Shown in pieces: positions 1 to 6,623 of a stretch of 7,275 bases of DNA. The notes below the pieces were generated by a model, which saw nothing but the letters and a program-made list of their open reading frames with translations, was not told the DNA's origin and did not search any database. The first letter of the stretch is position 1. The number at the start of each line of letters is the position of its first letter. Origin of the DNA: Phycisphaerae bacterium (lineage in GTDB: Bacteria; Planctomycetota; Phycisphaerae; Phycisphaerales; Phycisphaeraceae); contig NZCH01000122.1 of the NCBI GenBank assembly GCA_002688155.1, positions 1 through 7,275 on the forward strand, in the 5' to 3' direction. A program made the position numbers and the translations under genes.

Positions 1-238
1 CGAACTGGGCCGCACGGAAATGCTCGTGGAAGATGTGCTGCGCCTTGGCGGGGGCTCGGTCGTCGCAATGGACAAACTTGCCGGCGATCCGGTGGACGTG
101 TTCGTGAACAACCGTCTGATTGCGCGCGGTGAAGTGCTTGTCCTTAACGACAATTTTTGTATTCGAATAAGCGAAATCGTCGCGGACCTGGAGGAACAGG
201 CTGCGGCGGCGGCACAACAACTCGTCGTAGCGCAATAA
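1..238 (+). CDS. fliN: Flagellar motor switch protein FliN, C-terminal part (5' end outside window)
   Basis: FliN is a cytoplasmic C-ring protein that takes part in rotational switching and in docking the export ATPase complex. Only the last 78 residues are visible; the frame opens at base 2 and ends with TAA at 236-238. The visible part is the SpoA (surface presentation of antigens) domain. It contains ELGRTEMLVEDVLRL, then a DKLAGDPVDVFVNNRLIARG stretch that matches the family pattern 'DKL-GEP-D--VN-RL-ARGEV', then NDNFCIRISEIV, the usual end of the domain. An Ala/Gln-rich tail (AAAAAQQLVVAQ) extends past the domain and is probably disordered. The ATG at 20 is internal to the conserved domain, so it is not the true start. 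The protein could in principle be the FliN-like end of a FliY-type fusion, since the N-terminus is not visible. It lies upstream of and co-directional with fliO, as is common in flagellar operons. Confidence 0.93.
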   Translation, partial: ELGRTEMLVEDVLRLGGGSVVAMDKLAGDPVDVFVNNRLIARGEVLVLNDNFCIRISEIVADLEEQAAAAAQQLVVAQ

Positions 239-257
239 TTGTGAGTTGCGACGCCAG

Positions 258-276
258 GCGAGCGCGGAGCGCTCGC
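258..276 (+). other. Perfect 8-bp GC hairpin between fliN and fliO
   Basis: GCGAGCGC (258-265), loop GGA, GCGCTCGC (269-276) form a perfect 8-bp stem with a 3-nt loop. It lies in the 59-nt gap between fliN and fliO and ends about 12 nt before the fliO ribosome binding site. No run of T follows, so it is not a classical intrinsic terminator. It may stabilise or process the mRNA, or be a copy of a dispersed palindromic repeat. Its role is not known from the sequence. Confidence 0.6.
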
Positions 277-288
277 GACCCCGGCTAT

Positions 289-293
289 GGAGG
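289..293 (+). promoter_or_regulatory. Ribosome binding site of fliO
   Basis: GGAGG lies 4 nt before the ATG at 298. This decides the fliO start in favour of 298 over the in-frame ATG at 157, which lies inside fliN. Confidence 0.7.
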
Positions 294-297
294 GCCA

Positions 298-1137
298 ATG
301 ACCCCGCAACGATTTGTGGTTGTCGCGGCAGGTGTGCTGGCACTGGTCGCGCCTGTGCGCGGCGATTCATCTTCCACCATCGACGCGCCGGACGCGACGT
401 TGGCATCGTCAAATGAAGTCGCACAGTCGAACACCGCACTGCCGATCGATGCACATCGCGTGGGGATGACCGACCAGGCATCGCGTGTTGCGATTCCAAT
501 GCGCTCGTCGCGCCCGGCCACCGGCAGCGGTGCCGAGGCCGCCGCGGATCAGGGCGCCGGCGATGGCTCGTGGGTGCTTCGAACGCTGGGCTCGCTGGGT
601 GTGGTGATTGTTTTGATCCTGCTGCTGCGTACGGTGATCGCACGCTGGAACGGGCGCACGTCATCATCACCGGGTCAGGCGGGCGTCGAAGTGTTGTCGC
701 GCGTCACGGTCGGCCACCGCCAGCAAATCGTGCTGGTGCGCATGGGCACACGCATTCTCGTACTTGCCGACTCGGCGGGCAGGCTGAACATGCTCACCGC
801 GATCGACGACCCCGAAGAGGTCACCGCCACATTGGCGACGGTGACCGCGTCCCGGCCGACAAGTGTCAGCGCCGGCTTCGCCAAGGCGCTCAAACGCTTT
901 CAGCAGGACTATCGTCCGTCAATGCTGGACACAGGCGCGGTTGGCGATCAATCAGGGCGCGCTGATCGTACCGACGGCGATGGGCAGGGACTGGATGACG
1001 CGGAGATTCATGTTGACCGGGCGCGCGATCAATTGTCCGGTTTGTTGTCGCGGCTGCGTTCGGCCAGGCACCGACAACTCGCGCCACAAAATACACAAGG
1101 GCACGGCGTGGTGCAGGCGAAAGGGGCGCACGCATGA
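298..1137 (+). CDS. fliO: Flagellar biosynthetic protein FliO, with signal peptide and long periplasmic region
   Basis: FliO is a small membrane protein that helps FliP form its complex during assembly of the flagellar export gate. The predicted product has 279 residues. Residues 1-22 look like a signal peptide (hydrophobic VVVAAGVLALVAPV, likely cleavage after VRG). Residues 23-90 are Ser/Ala-rich, presumably extracytoplasmic and disordered. A single membrane segment follows at about 92-117 (WVLRTLGSLGVVIVLILLL). The cytoplasmic FliO domain is at about 130-180, with VEVLSRVTVGHRQQIVLVRM and then RILVLADSAGRLNML, typical of the family. The rest is a polar tail with a probable helix from about 232 to 265. 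The product is about twice the length of the short enterobacterial FliO. The stop overlaps the fliP start (ATGA), suggesting coupled translation. The call rests on the domain pattern and on its place directly before fliP; FliO diverges quickly, so confidence is below that of its neighbours. Confidence 0.87.
   Translation: MTPQRFVVVAAGVLALVAPVRGDSSSTIDAPDATLASSNEVAQSNTALPIDAHRVGMTDQASRVAIPMRSSRPATGSGAEAAADQGAGDGSWVLRTLGSLGVVIVLILLLRTVIARWNGRTSSSPGQAGVEVLSRVTVGHRQQIVLVRMGTRILVLADSAGRLNMLTAIDDPEEVTATLATVTASRPTSVSAGFAKALKRFQQDYRPSMLDTGAVGDQSGRADRTDGDGQGLDDAEIHVDRARDQLSGLLSRLRSARHRQLAPQNTQGHGVVQAKGAHA
1121..1126 (+). promoter_or_regulatory. Ribosome binding site of fliP
   Basis: AAGGGG lies 7 nt before the ATG at 1134, inside the end of fliO. 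It supports this start and translational coupling across the ATGA overlap. Confidence 0.5.
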
Positions 1138-2036
1138 GCAGGGCGGTGCACTGCGTATGGTGGTCCATATGTCTGGTGGCACTCGTGGCGCTGTCGCCGA
1201 GCGCCGCGGCGCAATCAGAGGTTGTAACCGGTGATGACGCGTCGGCGGACCTGGCGAATCCGGTGTCGATCATTCGTCATGCAGGCGTGGTATTGCCTGG
1301 CCGCGGCGGGCCGGATGCCGCCGGTGGCGTCGACATCGGCAACGCGTCCGCCCCGCAACCCGGGGGCGGGCTTTCCGCATCGTTGTCCATTCTGATTCTA
1401 CTGACCGTGCTGACCATCGCACCGGCGCTGTTCATCATGACCACGAGCTTTACGCGCATCGTGGTCGTGCTGTCGCTACTGCGCCAGGCAATCGGCACGC
1501 AGTCATTGCCGCCTGGCCAGGTGATCATCGGCCTGTCGCTTTTCATGACGCTGATGATCATGGCGCCGACGTTCGAACGGATTCATCGTGACGTGATCGT
1601 GCCGATGAATGCCAACGAAATCGACGATATGACCGCCTGGGTCCGTGCCAAAGAGCCGATGCGAGATTTCATGTTCAGCCAGATCGATCACTCACAGAAC
1701 TGGCGCGACGTCGAGATGCTGCTTGAGTATCGCGGCGTCAAGCCGGGAAATGACGGCGGCTACTATCGCGACCAGGTCGACATGCTTACGTTGATCCCCG
1801 CGTTCATGCTTAGTGAATTGAAGGTCGCGTTCCTGATGGGTTTTCGACTGTACCTGCCGTTTCTGATCATCGACATGGTGATCGCCAGCGTACTGATCAG
1901 CATGAGCATGCTGATGTTACCGCCTGTGTTGGTGAGTTTGCCGTTCAAACTGTTGCTGTTTGTCCTTGTTGATGGCTGGCACCTCGTCGCGGGCAACTTG
2001 CTGAACAGCTTCGCGCTCACGCCGCTTACGGGATAG
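1134..2036 (+). CDS. fliP: Flagellar export gate protein FliP
   Basis: FliP is the main pore-forming subunit of the FliP5-FliQ4-FliR1 export channel in the flagellar basal body. The product has 300 residues. Residues 1-26 form a signal peptide (WWSICLVALVAL, then SPSAAA before Q27), as is known for FliP of several bacteria. Residues 27-79 are a polar, Gly-rich extension. The FliP core starts near residue 80 and shows TSFTRIVVVLSLLRQAIGTQ, the LPPGQVIIGLSLFMTLMIMAP block, the LIPAFMLSELKVAFLMGFRL motif and LPFKLLLFVLVDGWHLVAGN near the end. All are hallmarks of the FliP/SctR family. The pore 'gasket' region reads M259-L260-M261 before PP, where Salmonella FliP has three methionines. It is longer than the 245-residue Escherichia coli protein because of the N-terminal extension. 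It follows fliO with a 4-nt overlap and precedes fliQ by 18 nt. Confidence 0.97.
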   Translation: MSRAVHCVWWSICLVALVALSPSAAAQSEVVTGDDASADLANPVSIIRHAGVVLPGRGGPDAAGGVDIGNASAPQPGGGLSASLSILILLTVLTIAPALFIMTTSFTRIVVVLSLLRQAIGTQSLPPGQVIIGLSLFMTLMIMAPTFERIHRDVIVPMNANEIDDMTAWVRAKEPMRDFMFSQIDHSQNWRDVEMLLEYRGVKPGNDGGYYRDQVDMLTLIPAFMLSELKVAFLMGFRLYLPFLIIDMVIASVLISMSMLMLPPVLVSLPFKLLLFVLVDGWHLVAGNLLNSFALTPLTG

Positions 2037-2042
2037 CGGATT

Positions 2043-2047
2043 GGAGG
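2043..2047 (+). promoter_or_regulatory. Ribosome binding site of fliQ
   Basis: GGAGG lies 7 nt before the ATG at 2055, an optimal spacing, and fixes the fliQ start. Confidence 0.7.
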
Positions 2048-2054
2048 CCCACAC

Positions 2055-2309
2055 ATGACGACCGGTGACGCCGTCGACATGATTCGAGAAGCATTGTCTC
2101 TCATGTTGTTGTTGTCCACGCCGATCCTTGTGACCGGTCTGTGTATCGGCTTGATTATCAGCGTGTTGCAGGCCGTCACGCAGGTGCAGGAACAGACCCT
2201 CACGTTCGTGCCCAAGATTGTGGGTATGGCCGTTGTGGCAATTGTTTTGGCGCCGTGGGCGGTGCAGCACATGGTCGAGTTTTCCGTACGCGTGTTTGGC
2301 GGGCAATGA
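2055..2309 (+). CDS. fliQ: Flagellar export gate protein FliQ
   Basis: FliQ is a small subunit of the FliP-FliQ-FliR export channel; several copies pack around the FliP-FliR core. The product has 84 residues, close to the usual 86-90. It has two hydrophobic helices: about 14-38, holding LLLSTPILVTGLCIGLIISV, and about 54-76, holding VGMAVVAIVLAPWAVQHMV. The short loop between them carries the family's conserved LQAVTQVQEQTLTFVPKI stretch, including the Q-E-TL-F-PK pattern. It has a strong ribosome binding site. It lies 18 nt after fliP and 36 nt before fliR, the usual position in flagellar operons. Nothing appears missing. Confidence 0.96.
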   Translation: MTTGDAVDMIREALSLMLLLSTPILVTGLCIGLIISVLQAVTQVQEQTLTFVPKIVGMAVVAIVLAPWAVQHMVEFSVRVFGGQ

Positions 2310-2345
2310 GCGCGCCGTTCTTCTGATTCAACTGTCGGATAATAC

Positions 2346-3170
2346 ATGCCCATCACACTCGGCCCCATTCTCAATCACTTGCCCGCGTGGCTGCTCGTGT
2401 TGTTTCGCATCACGGGCATTTTCGTGATTGGCCCGGTGTTTGGCAGTCGGGTGATTCCGATGCGCATCAAGGCGCTACTGGCGTTTGGACTGAGCCTGTG
2501 CGTGTATCCGATGCTGCTGGATCCGTCTCGGCCGTCGGCGCAGTGGGTCGGTCAATTCGTGTTGCCGCACCCGGCGGCGGACCTGTCGCAGCTTTCGCTG
2601 TTTTCGATCGGGGCGACGGTGTTCATGGAACTGATGGTCGGTGCCGTCATCGGATTTGGCGCGATACTGCCGATCATCGGCATGCAGATCGGCGGCCGAA
2701 TCGCCAGCCAGCAGGTGGGACTGGGTCTCGCGGAACTGTTCGCGCCCAATGTCGAAGAATCGGGCATTCTCAGTCAGGCCATGTTCATGCTGGCCATCAT
2801 GATCTTTCTGATCCTGGGTGGACATCGCGTGATGATGCAAACGCTGCTGGCGACGTTCGACCGCGTGCCGCTGGGCGGGTTGAACTTTCAGGGTTCGATC
2901 GTCGACTTGATGGTCGCGCTGTTGGGTTCGATGTTCGAGCTGGCGCTGCGTGTGGCGGCGCCACTGTTGTGCCTGATATTCCTGCAGACAATCGCGCTGG
3001 GCTTTATCGCGCGGACCGTGCCGCAAATGAACATCCTTACCATCGGTTTCCCGCTGCGAATTCTGATCGGCATGTCGATCCTTATAGCGTCCGTTTCGGT
3101 TCTCGACGACGTGTTCATTACGCAGATGCGAAAGGCACTTGCAATGATTGCTTCCATATTCGGTGCGTAG
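2346..3170 (+). CDS. fliR: Flagellar export gate protein FliR
   Basis: FliR is the single-copy subunit that closes the FliP pentamer ring in the flagellar export channel. The product has 274 residues (E. coli 261) and is strongly hydrophobic with about six membrane segments. Family features visible are the N-terminal LVLFRITGIFVIGPVFGSR, then IPMRIKALLAFGLS (about 37-50), the GRIASQQVGLGLAELFAPN region, GGHRVMMQTLLATFDRVPLG, and a C-terminal helix pair with FITQMRKALAMI. The start at 2346 gives the normal FliR N-terminus. No good Shine-Dalgarno sequence precedes it, so translation may depend on coupling to fliQ 36 nt upstream or on an unstructured leader. It is followed by the longest gap of the operon, before flhB. 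Confidence 0.95.
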   Translation: MPITLGPILNHLPAWLLVLFRITGIFVIGPVFGSRVIPMRIKALLAFGLSLCVYPMLLDPSRPSAQWVGQFVLPHPAADLSQLSLFSIGATVFMELMVGAVIGFGAILPIIGMQIGGRIASQQVGLGLAELFAPNVEESGILSQAMFMLAIMIFLILGGHRVMMQTLLATFDRVPLGGLNFQGSIVDLMVALLGSMFELALRVAAPLLCLIFLQTIALGFIARTVPQMNILTIGFPLRILIGMSILIASVSVLDDVFITQMRKALAMIASIFGA

Positions 3171-3246
3171 CGGTGGCTCCAAGGATGCACCCGGTTCAAT
3201 GACGTGCGACAGGTAAACCCGAAACCCGAAACCCGAAACCCGGATC
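3171..3246 (+). other. fliR-flhB spacer, the longest intergenic gap in the window
   Basis: This 76-nt spacer holds no gene. Its 3' part is the AAACCCG tandem array (3215-3242), which ends 4 nt before the flhB start and occupies the place of a ribosome binding site. The rest (3171-3214) shows no clear promoter, hairpin or terminator. The flhB frame has an in-frame TAA at 3214-3216, so the array is not translated as part of FlhB. Confidence 0.6.
3215..3242 (+). repeat. Four perfect tandem copies of heptamer AAACCCG upstream of flhB
   Basis: The copies are 3215-3221, 3222-3228, 3229-3235 and 3236-3242, with no mismatch. The minus strand reads four GGG runs (3241-3239, 3234-3232, 3227-3225, 3220-3218) separated by 4-nt TTTC loops. 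This fits the canonical G-quadruplex pattern on the template strand. The array lies 4 nt before the flhB ATG and leaves no room for a standard Shine-Dalgarno sequence. Copy number could vary by slippage, which would change leader length and not the reading frame. Function is unknown. Confidence 0.9.
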
Positions 3247-4320
3247 ATGGTCGAAAGCAGTGCAGAAAAAACCGAAGCCCCCACACAACGCCGTCGGAAA
3301 GAGGCGCGGCAGGACGGATCGGTCGCGCGCAGTACGGACTTGACGGCTGCGGCCGTGATCCTGGTGGCCGTGATCATGTTGTACTGGGCGGGGATTCGCC
3401 TGCTGGCAGGCATGAAACTGACGGTGCAGGCGATGCTGGCGTCACAGTTCGGGTCCAACGCGACGCAACCCACCGATTTGGCCGCGATGTTCGCGTCTGG
3501 CGGGCGCATCGCCGTCGCTTCGATTGCGCCGCTGCTGATTGCGATCGTCGGCACGGCGCTTGCGGTAGCGGTCATGCAGGTGGGGGTGTTGTTCACGCCA
3601 CGTCCGCTGATCCCGCGATTCAGCAAACTTTCGCCGGCGCGCGGTTTCAAGAATCTCATCGATTCGCGCGCCAGAATGCGACTGGTGATGAGCCTGCTCA
3701 AGATCTCGCTCCTCGCCGGAGTCGCGGTGCCCGTGGTGATGCGGGACCTGCCCGGGATCGTCACGCTGGCACAGCTGCCGGTAATGCAGGCGCTGGGCGC
3801 GGCGTGTGGCGTCGTGTTCTGGCTGGCGATCAAACTCGCCGCGCTACTACTGGTCCTGGCGCTGATCGACTTCGCGTTTCAGCGCTGGCGCAGCGAACAG
3901 GACATGAAAATGACCAAGCAGGAAGTCAAGGAGGACCTTAAGCAAATGGAAGGCGACCCGATGACGAAACAGCGTCGCTTGCGCATCGCTCGGCAACTGG
4001 CCATGCAGCGCATCCAGCAGGACGTGCCCAAGGCCGATGTAGTTGTGATGAATCCGACGCACTATGCCGTTGCGGTGTGTTACGACTCGGCATCGATGCG
4101 TGCTCCGAAACTGTCCGCCAAGGGCGCCGATTTTCTGGCGATGCGTATTCGCCAGATCGCGATCGTGCACGGAGTGCCGATCGTGGAGCGCCCGGAGGTG
4201 GCGCGCGCCATTTATCGTGGCGTGGAGATCGGTCAGGAGGTCCCGCCACAGTTTTATTCCGCTGTTGCGGAGATTCTCGCGTACGTGTACCGCATCAGCG
4301 GCAAGCGTATCAGCGCTTGA
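3247..4320 (+). CDS. flhB: Flagellar export switch protein FlhB
   Basis: FlhB is the export-gate protein that switches secretion from rod-hook to filament substrates after self-cleavage. The product has 357 residues. The N-terminus SSAEKTEAPTQRRRKEARQD matches the family's 'EKTE-PT-RR--EAR--G' signature and supports the ATG at 3247. Four membrane helices are seen at about 32-53, 88-112, 144-165 and 185-208. A charged linker follows (EQDMKMTKQEVKEDLKQMEG), then the autocleavage site N269-P270-T271-H272, followed by Y-A-V-A. This is the FlhB/SctU cleavage motif, intact, so the protein should self-process between N269 and P270. The C-terminal domain shows VPIVERPEVARAIYRGVEIG and ends soon after the domain, so the C-terminal tail is short compared with enteric FlhB. 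No Shine-Dalgarno sequence is evident because the AAACCCG repeat fills the leader. Confidence 0.97.
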   Translation: MVESSAEKTEAPTQRRRKEARQDGSVARSTDLTAAAVILVAVIMLYWAGIRLLAGMKLTVQAMLASQFGSNATQPTDLAAMFASGGRIAVASIAPLLIAIVGTALAVAVMQVGVLFTPRPLIPRFSKLSPARGFKNLIDSRARMRLVMSLLKISLLAGVAVPVVMRDLPGIVTLAQLPVMQALGAACGVVFWLAIKLAALLLVLALIDFAFQRWRSEQDMKMTKQEVKEDLKQMEGDPMTKQRRLRIARQLAMQRIQQDVPKADVVVMNPTHYAVAVCYDSASMRAPKLSAKGADFLAMRIRQIAIVHGVPIVERPEVARAIYRGVEIGQEVPPQFYSAVAEILAYVYRISGKRISA

Positions 4321-4369
4321 TTCGGCGGTCGTGGCGCTTATTACCAGCGCTCGCCTTGTGACGACTGAT

Positions 4370-6592
4370 ATGGCTGAAACCTTCGCGAACCCTCGACGCA
4401 TTGTCCCGGACTGGCTCGCCGCCGCCGCGCGCTATCGTACGCTCATCGTGCCGGTCGCGTTTATTTGCATGGTGGCCGTGATCGTCGTGCCGATGCCCCC
4501 GGTCGTCATGGATCTGCTGCTTGCGGCGAACATCGCGCTGGCGGCGATCGTGCTGATGACCACGATTTTCGTTGAGTCGCCGCTGGATTTCTCGGTGTTT
4601 CCGTCGATGTTGCTGGGCACGGCGCTGTTTCGGCTGGTTCTCAACATCGCGACGACACGGCTGATTCTGTCCGCCGATGCCGCATCACCGTCGGACGCGA
4701 CGGCGATCGCGGGGAAGGTTATCGAGTCGTTTGCGCTGTTCGTTGCCGGCAACTCGCTGGTGGTAGGGTCTATTTTGTTTGTCATCCTTATCGTCGTGCA
4801 GTTTGTGGTGATCACAAAAGGCGCCACGCGGATTGGCGAGGTCGCGGCTCGTTTCACATTGGACGCGATGCCAGGCAAGCAGATGGCGATCGACGCGGAC
4901 CTGAACGCAGGCCTGATCGACGAAGCGGAGGCGCGCCGCCGGCGGGACCATATTGCACAGGAGGCGGACTTCTACGGCGCTATGGACGGCGCCGCCAAGT
5001 TCGTGCGTGGCGACGCGATTGCCGGCATCATCATTACGGTGGTCAATATCATCGGTGGGTTCGCCGTGGGCGTGTTTGAGAAGGGGTGGTCCGCCGGCGA
5101 ATCGATGGATGTGTTCATGCGGCTGACAATTGGCGACGGGCTGGTCAGCCAGTTGCCGGCGTTTGTCATTTCGTTGTCTGCCGGCCTGATCGTCACACGA
5201 TCGAGCAGTCGGCAGGATCTTGGCACAGAGTTGGGCAGGCAATTGATCAGCCGGGCGCCGGCGCTGTGGATCACGGCCGCTTTCCTGTTCGTGATGGCGT
5301 TTGCTGGTTTGCCGGCGCTGCCGATGTTGCTGCTGGCGTGTGTCACGGGCGGGGCGGGTTGGTTCATTCAACGTGAACGCAAGCGCACAAAAGCCGCCAG
5401 GCAAGAACAGGAAAAGACGGACAAGCAGGCCGCCGAAATCTCACCGGTCGAGCAGATGCTGGCCGTCGATACGCTCGAGCTGGAGGTCGGGTACGGGCTG
5501 GTTCGACTGGTGGACAAGTCACAGGGCGGCGACCTGTTGGACCGGGTCAGCATGATCCGCCGGCAATTGGCGGGCGACCTTGGCCTGGTCATGGCGCCTG
5601 TTCGCATTCGCGACAACATGCAACTCCAGCCCAATGACTATCACGTGCGCATCCGTGGCAACACGGTAGCGACCGGGCAGGTTTATCCGGGTCAGTTCCT
5701 GGCGATGGACAGCGGACTGGGCAGCGTCGACGCGGCGCCGCTGCAGGGCGTCAAGACGCGCGAGCCGGCGTTCGGGCTCGACGCGACGTGGATCGACGCC
5801 GGCCAAAAAGAGCGAGCCGAGGCGATCAACTACACCGTCGTCGACGCCACGTCCGTGCTCGCGACACACCTGACGGAAGTGGTCAAGACGCACGCCCACG
5901 AGTTGCTGTCGCGCAGCGAAACGAACAACCTGATCGATCAGGTCAAGGCCCGGGCGCCGACGCTGGTCGAGGAAGTACTCGGCGGCGATTCGCCGCTGGT
6001 CAAGCCCGGCGAGCTGCAGAAGGTGCTTCAGAACCTGCTGCGCGAGCGCGTGCCGATCCGCGACCTGGAAACGATCGTCGAAACGCTCGGCGACTGGGCG
6101 CTGCGCACCAAAGACCTCGATGTGTTGACCGAGTACGTGCGCAACGCGCTGCGGCGCACGATCTGCAATCAGTACGTTCGGCAGCCGGCCCCGGTGACCA
6201 AAATGGACGAGTTTGACTCCGCTGCGGGCACGACGTCACCACGTCTGAATTGCGTGAGCCTCGACCCGGCGCTCGAAGACCAGATCGCGTCGTACATCGA
6301 CCGCGGTGGTGACGGAACGACAATGTCTATGCCGCCCATCGTCGCGTCGCGCATCACGAGCGTCATGCTCGATGGGCTGCAGGAACTGATTCAGGCCGGC
6401 CACCATCCAGTCGTGCTCGCGTCGCCCCAAGTTCGCGCGCAGGTGCGCCACCTGCTTGACCCGCACATTCAAAATGTGGCGGTTCTCGGGTACAACGAAG
6501 TGAGTAAGGGCGTGGAAATCGAATCACATCGTTTGGTGCAATCTGAACCGCAGCCTGCCAATCAGACGATGGAAAAGATGGCAGTCAGTTAA
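4370..6592 (+). CDS. flhA: Flagellar export gate protein FlhA
   Basis: FlhA forms the nonameric export gate ring. Its membrane part uses the proton gradient, and its cytoplasmic ring binds chaperone-substrate complexes. From the ATG at 4370 the product has 740 residues (E. coli 692). Eight membrane helices are expected within about residues 24-335. The FHIPEP family signature lies at R154-D177 (RIGEVAARFTLDAMPGKQMA, then IDAD). It is followed by EADFYGAMDGAAKFVRGDA (199-216), whose M-D-G aspartate, D206, corresponds by motif to the conserved aspartate known to be needed for export in Salmonella. The cytoplasmic domain from about 355 shows LELEVGYGLVRLVD, PVRIRDNMQLQPNDY, FGLDATWID, KVLQNLLRERVPIRDLETI and the C-terminal LGYNEVSKGVEIES. 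The start is uncertain: in-frame GTG codons at 4331 and 4358 are possible, and no clear ribosome binding site separates them. ATG 4370 gives the usual family N-terminus. It lies 49 nt after flhB and 31 nt before flhF. Confidence 0.96.
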   Translation: MAETFANPRRIVPDWLAAAARYRTLIVPVAFICMVAVIVVPMPPVVMDLLLAANIALAAIVLMTTIFVESPLDFSVFPSMLLGTALFRLVLNIATTRLILSADAASPSDATAIAGKVIESFALFVAGNSLVVGSILFVILIVVQFVVITKGATRIGEVAARFTLDAMPGKQMAIDADLNAGLIDEAEARRRRDHIAQEADFYGAMDGAAKFVRGDAIAGIIITVVNIIGGFAVGVFEKGWSAGESMDVFMRLTIGDGLVSQLPAFVISLSAGLIVTRSSSRQDLGTELGRQLISRAPALWITAAFLFVMAFAGLPALPMLLLACVTGGAGWFIQRERKRTKAARQEQEKTDKQAAEISPVEQMLAVDTLELEVGYGLVRLVDKSQGGDLLDRVSMIRRQLAGDLGLVMAPVRIRDNMQLQPNDYHVRIRGNTVATGQVYPGQFLAMDSGLGSVDAAPLQGVKTREPAFGLDATWIDAGQKERAEAINYTVVDATSVLATHLTEVVKTHAHELLSRSETNNLIDQVKARAPTLVEEVLGGDSPLVKPGELQKVLQNLLRERVPIRDLETIVETLGDWALRTKDLDVLTEYVRNALRRTICNQYVRQPAPVTKMDEFDSAAGTTSPRLNCVSLDPALEDQIASYIDRGGDGTTMSMPPIVASRITSVMLDGLQELIQAGHHPVVLASPQVRAQVRHLLDPHIQNVAVLGYNEVSKGVEIESHRLVQSEPQPANQTMEKMAVS

Positions 6593-6623
6593 TGCGGCTT
6601 GGTGCTTCGCAGACAAGCAGGCC

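Noticed and set aside
157..297. Upstream in-frame ATG at 157 that would lengthen FliO by 47 residues
   Set aside because: It lies inside fliN, has no ribosome binding site, and would translate the GC hairpin; the ATG at 298 has GGAGG and begins a proper signal peptide.
2338..2343. GATAAT just before fliR resembling a -10 box
   Set aside because: No -35 element at 17 bp spacing, and transcription would start at or inside the fliR start codon; likely chance.
2475..3833. Long open frame of 452 codons on the minus strand
   Set aside because: It runs antisense across fliR, the repeat and flhB, whose products match known families. The protein is low-complexity, rich in Arg/His/Gln, as expected for a shadow frame in GC-rich DNA.
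3204..3941. GTG-started frame of 245 codons that reads through the AAACCCG repeat
   Set aside because: It overlaps flhB in another frame and its Gly/Arg-rich product has no recognisable fold; flhB carries all family motifs.
4334..4350. GCGCT / AGCGC inverted repeat between flhB and flhA
   Set aside because: Only 5 bp of stem with a 7-nt loop and no T-run, which is expected by chance in GC-rich DNA.
4064..4369. Extension of FlhA back to an ATG at 4064 (842 codons)
   Set aside because: The extra 102 residues overlap the coding end of flhB and are Arg/Ser/Cys-rich, unlike any FlhA N-terminus.
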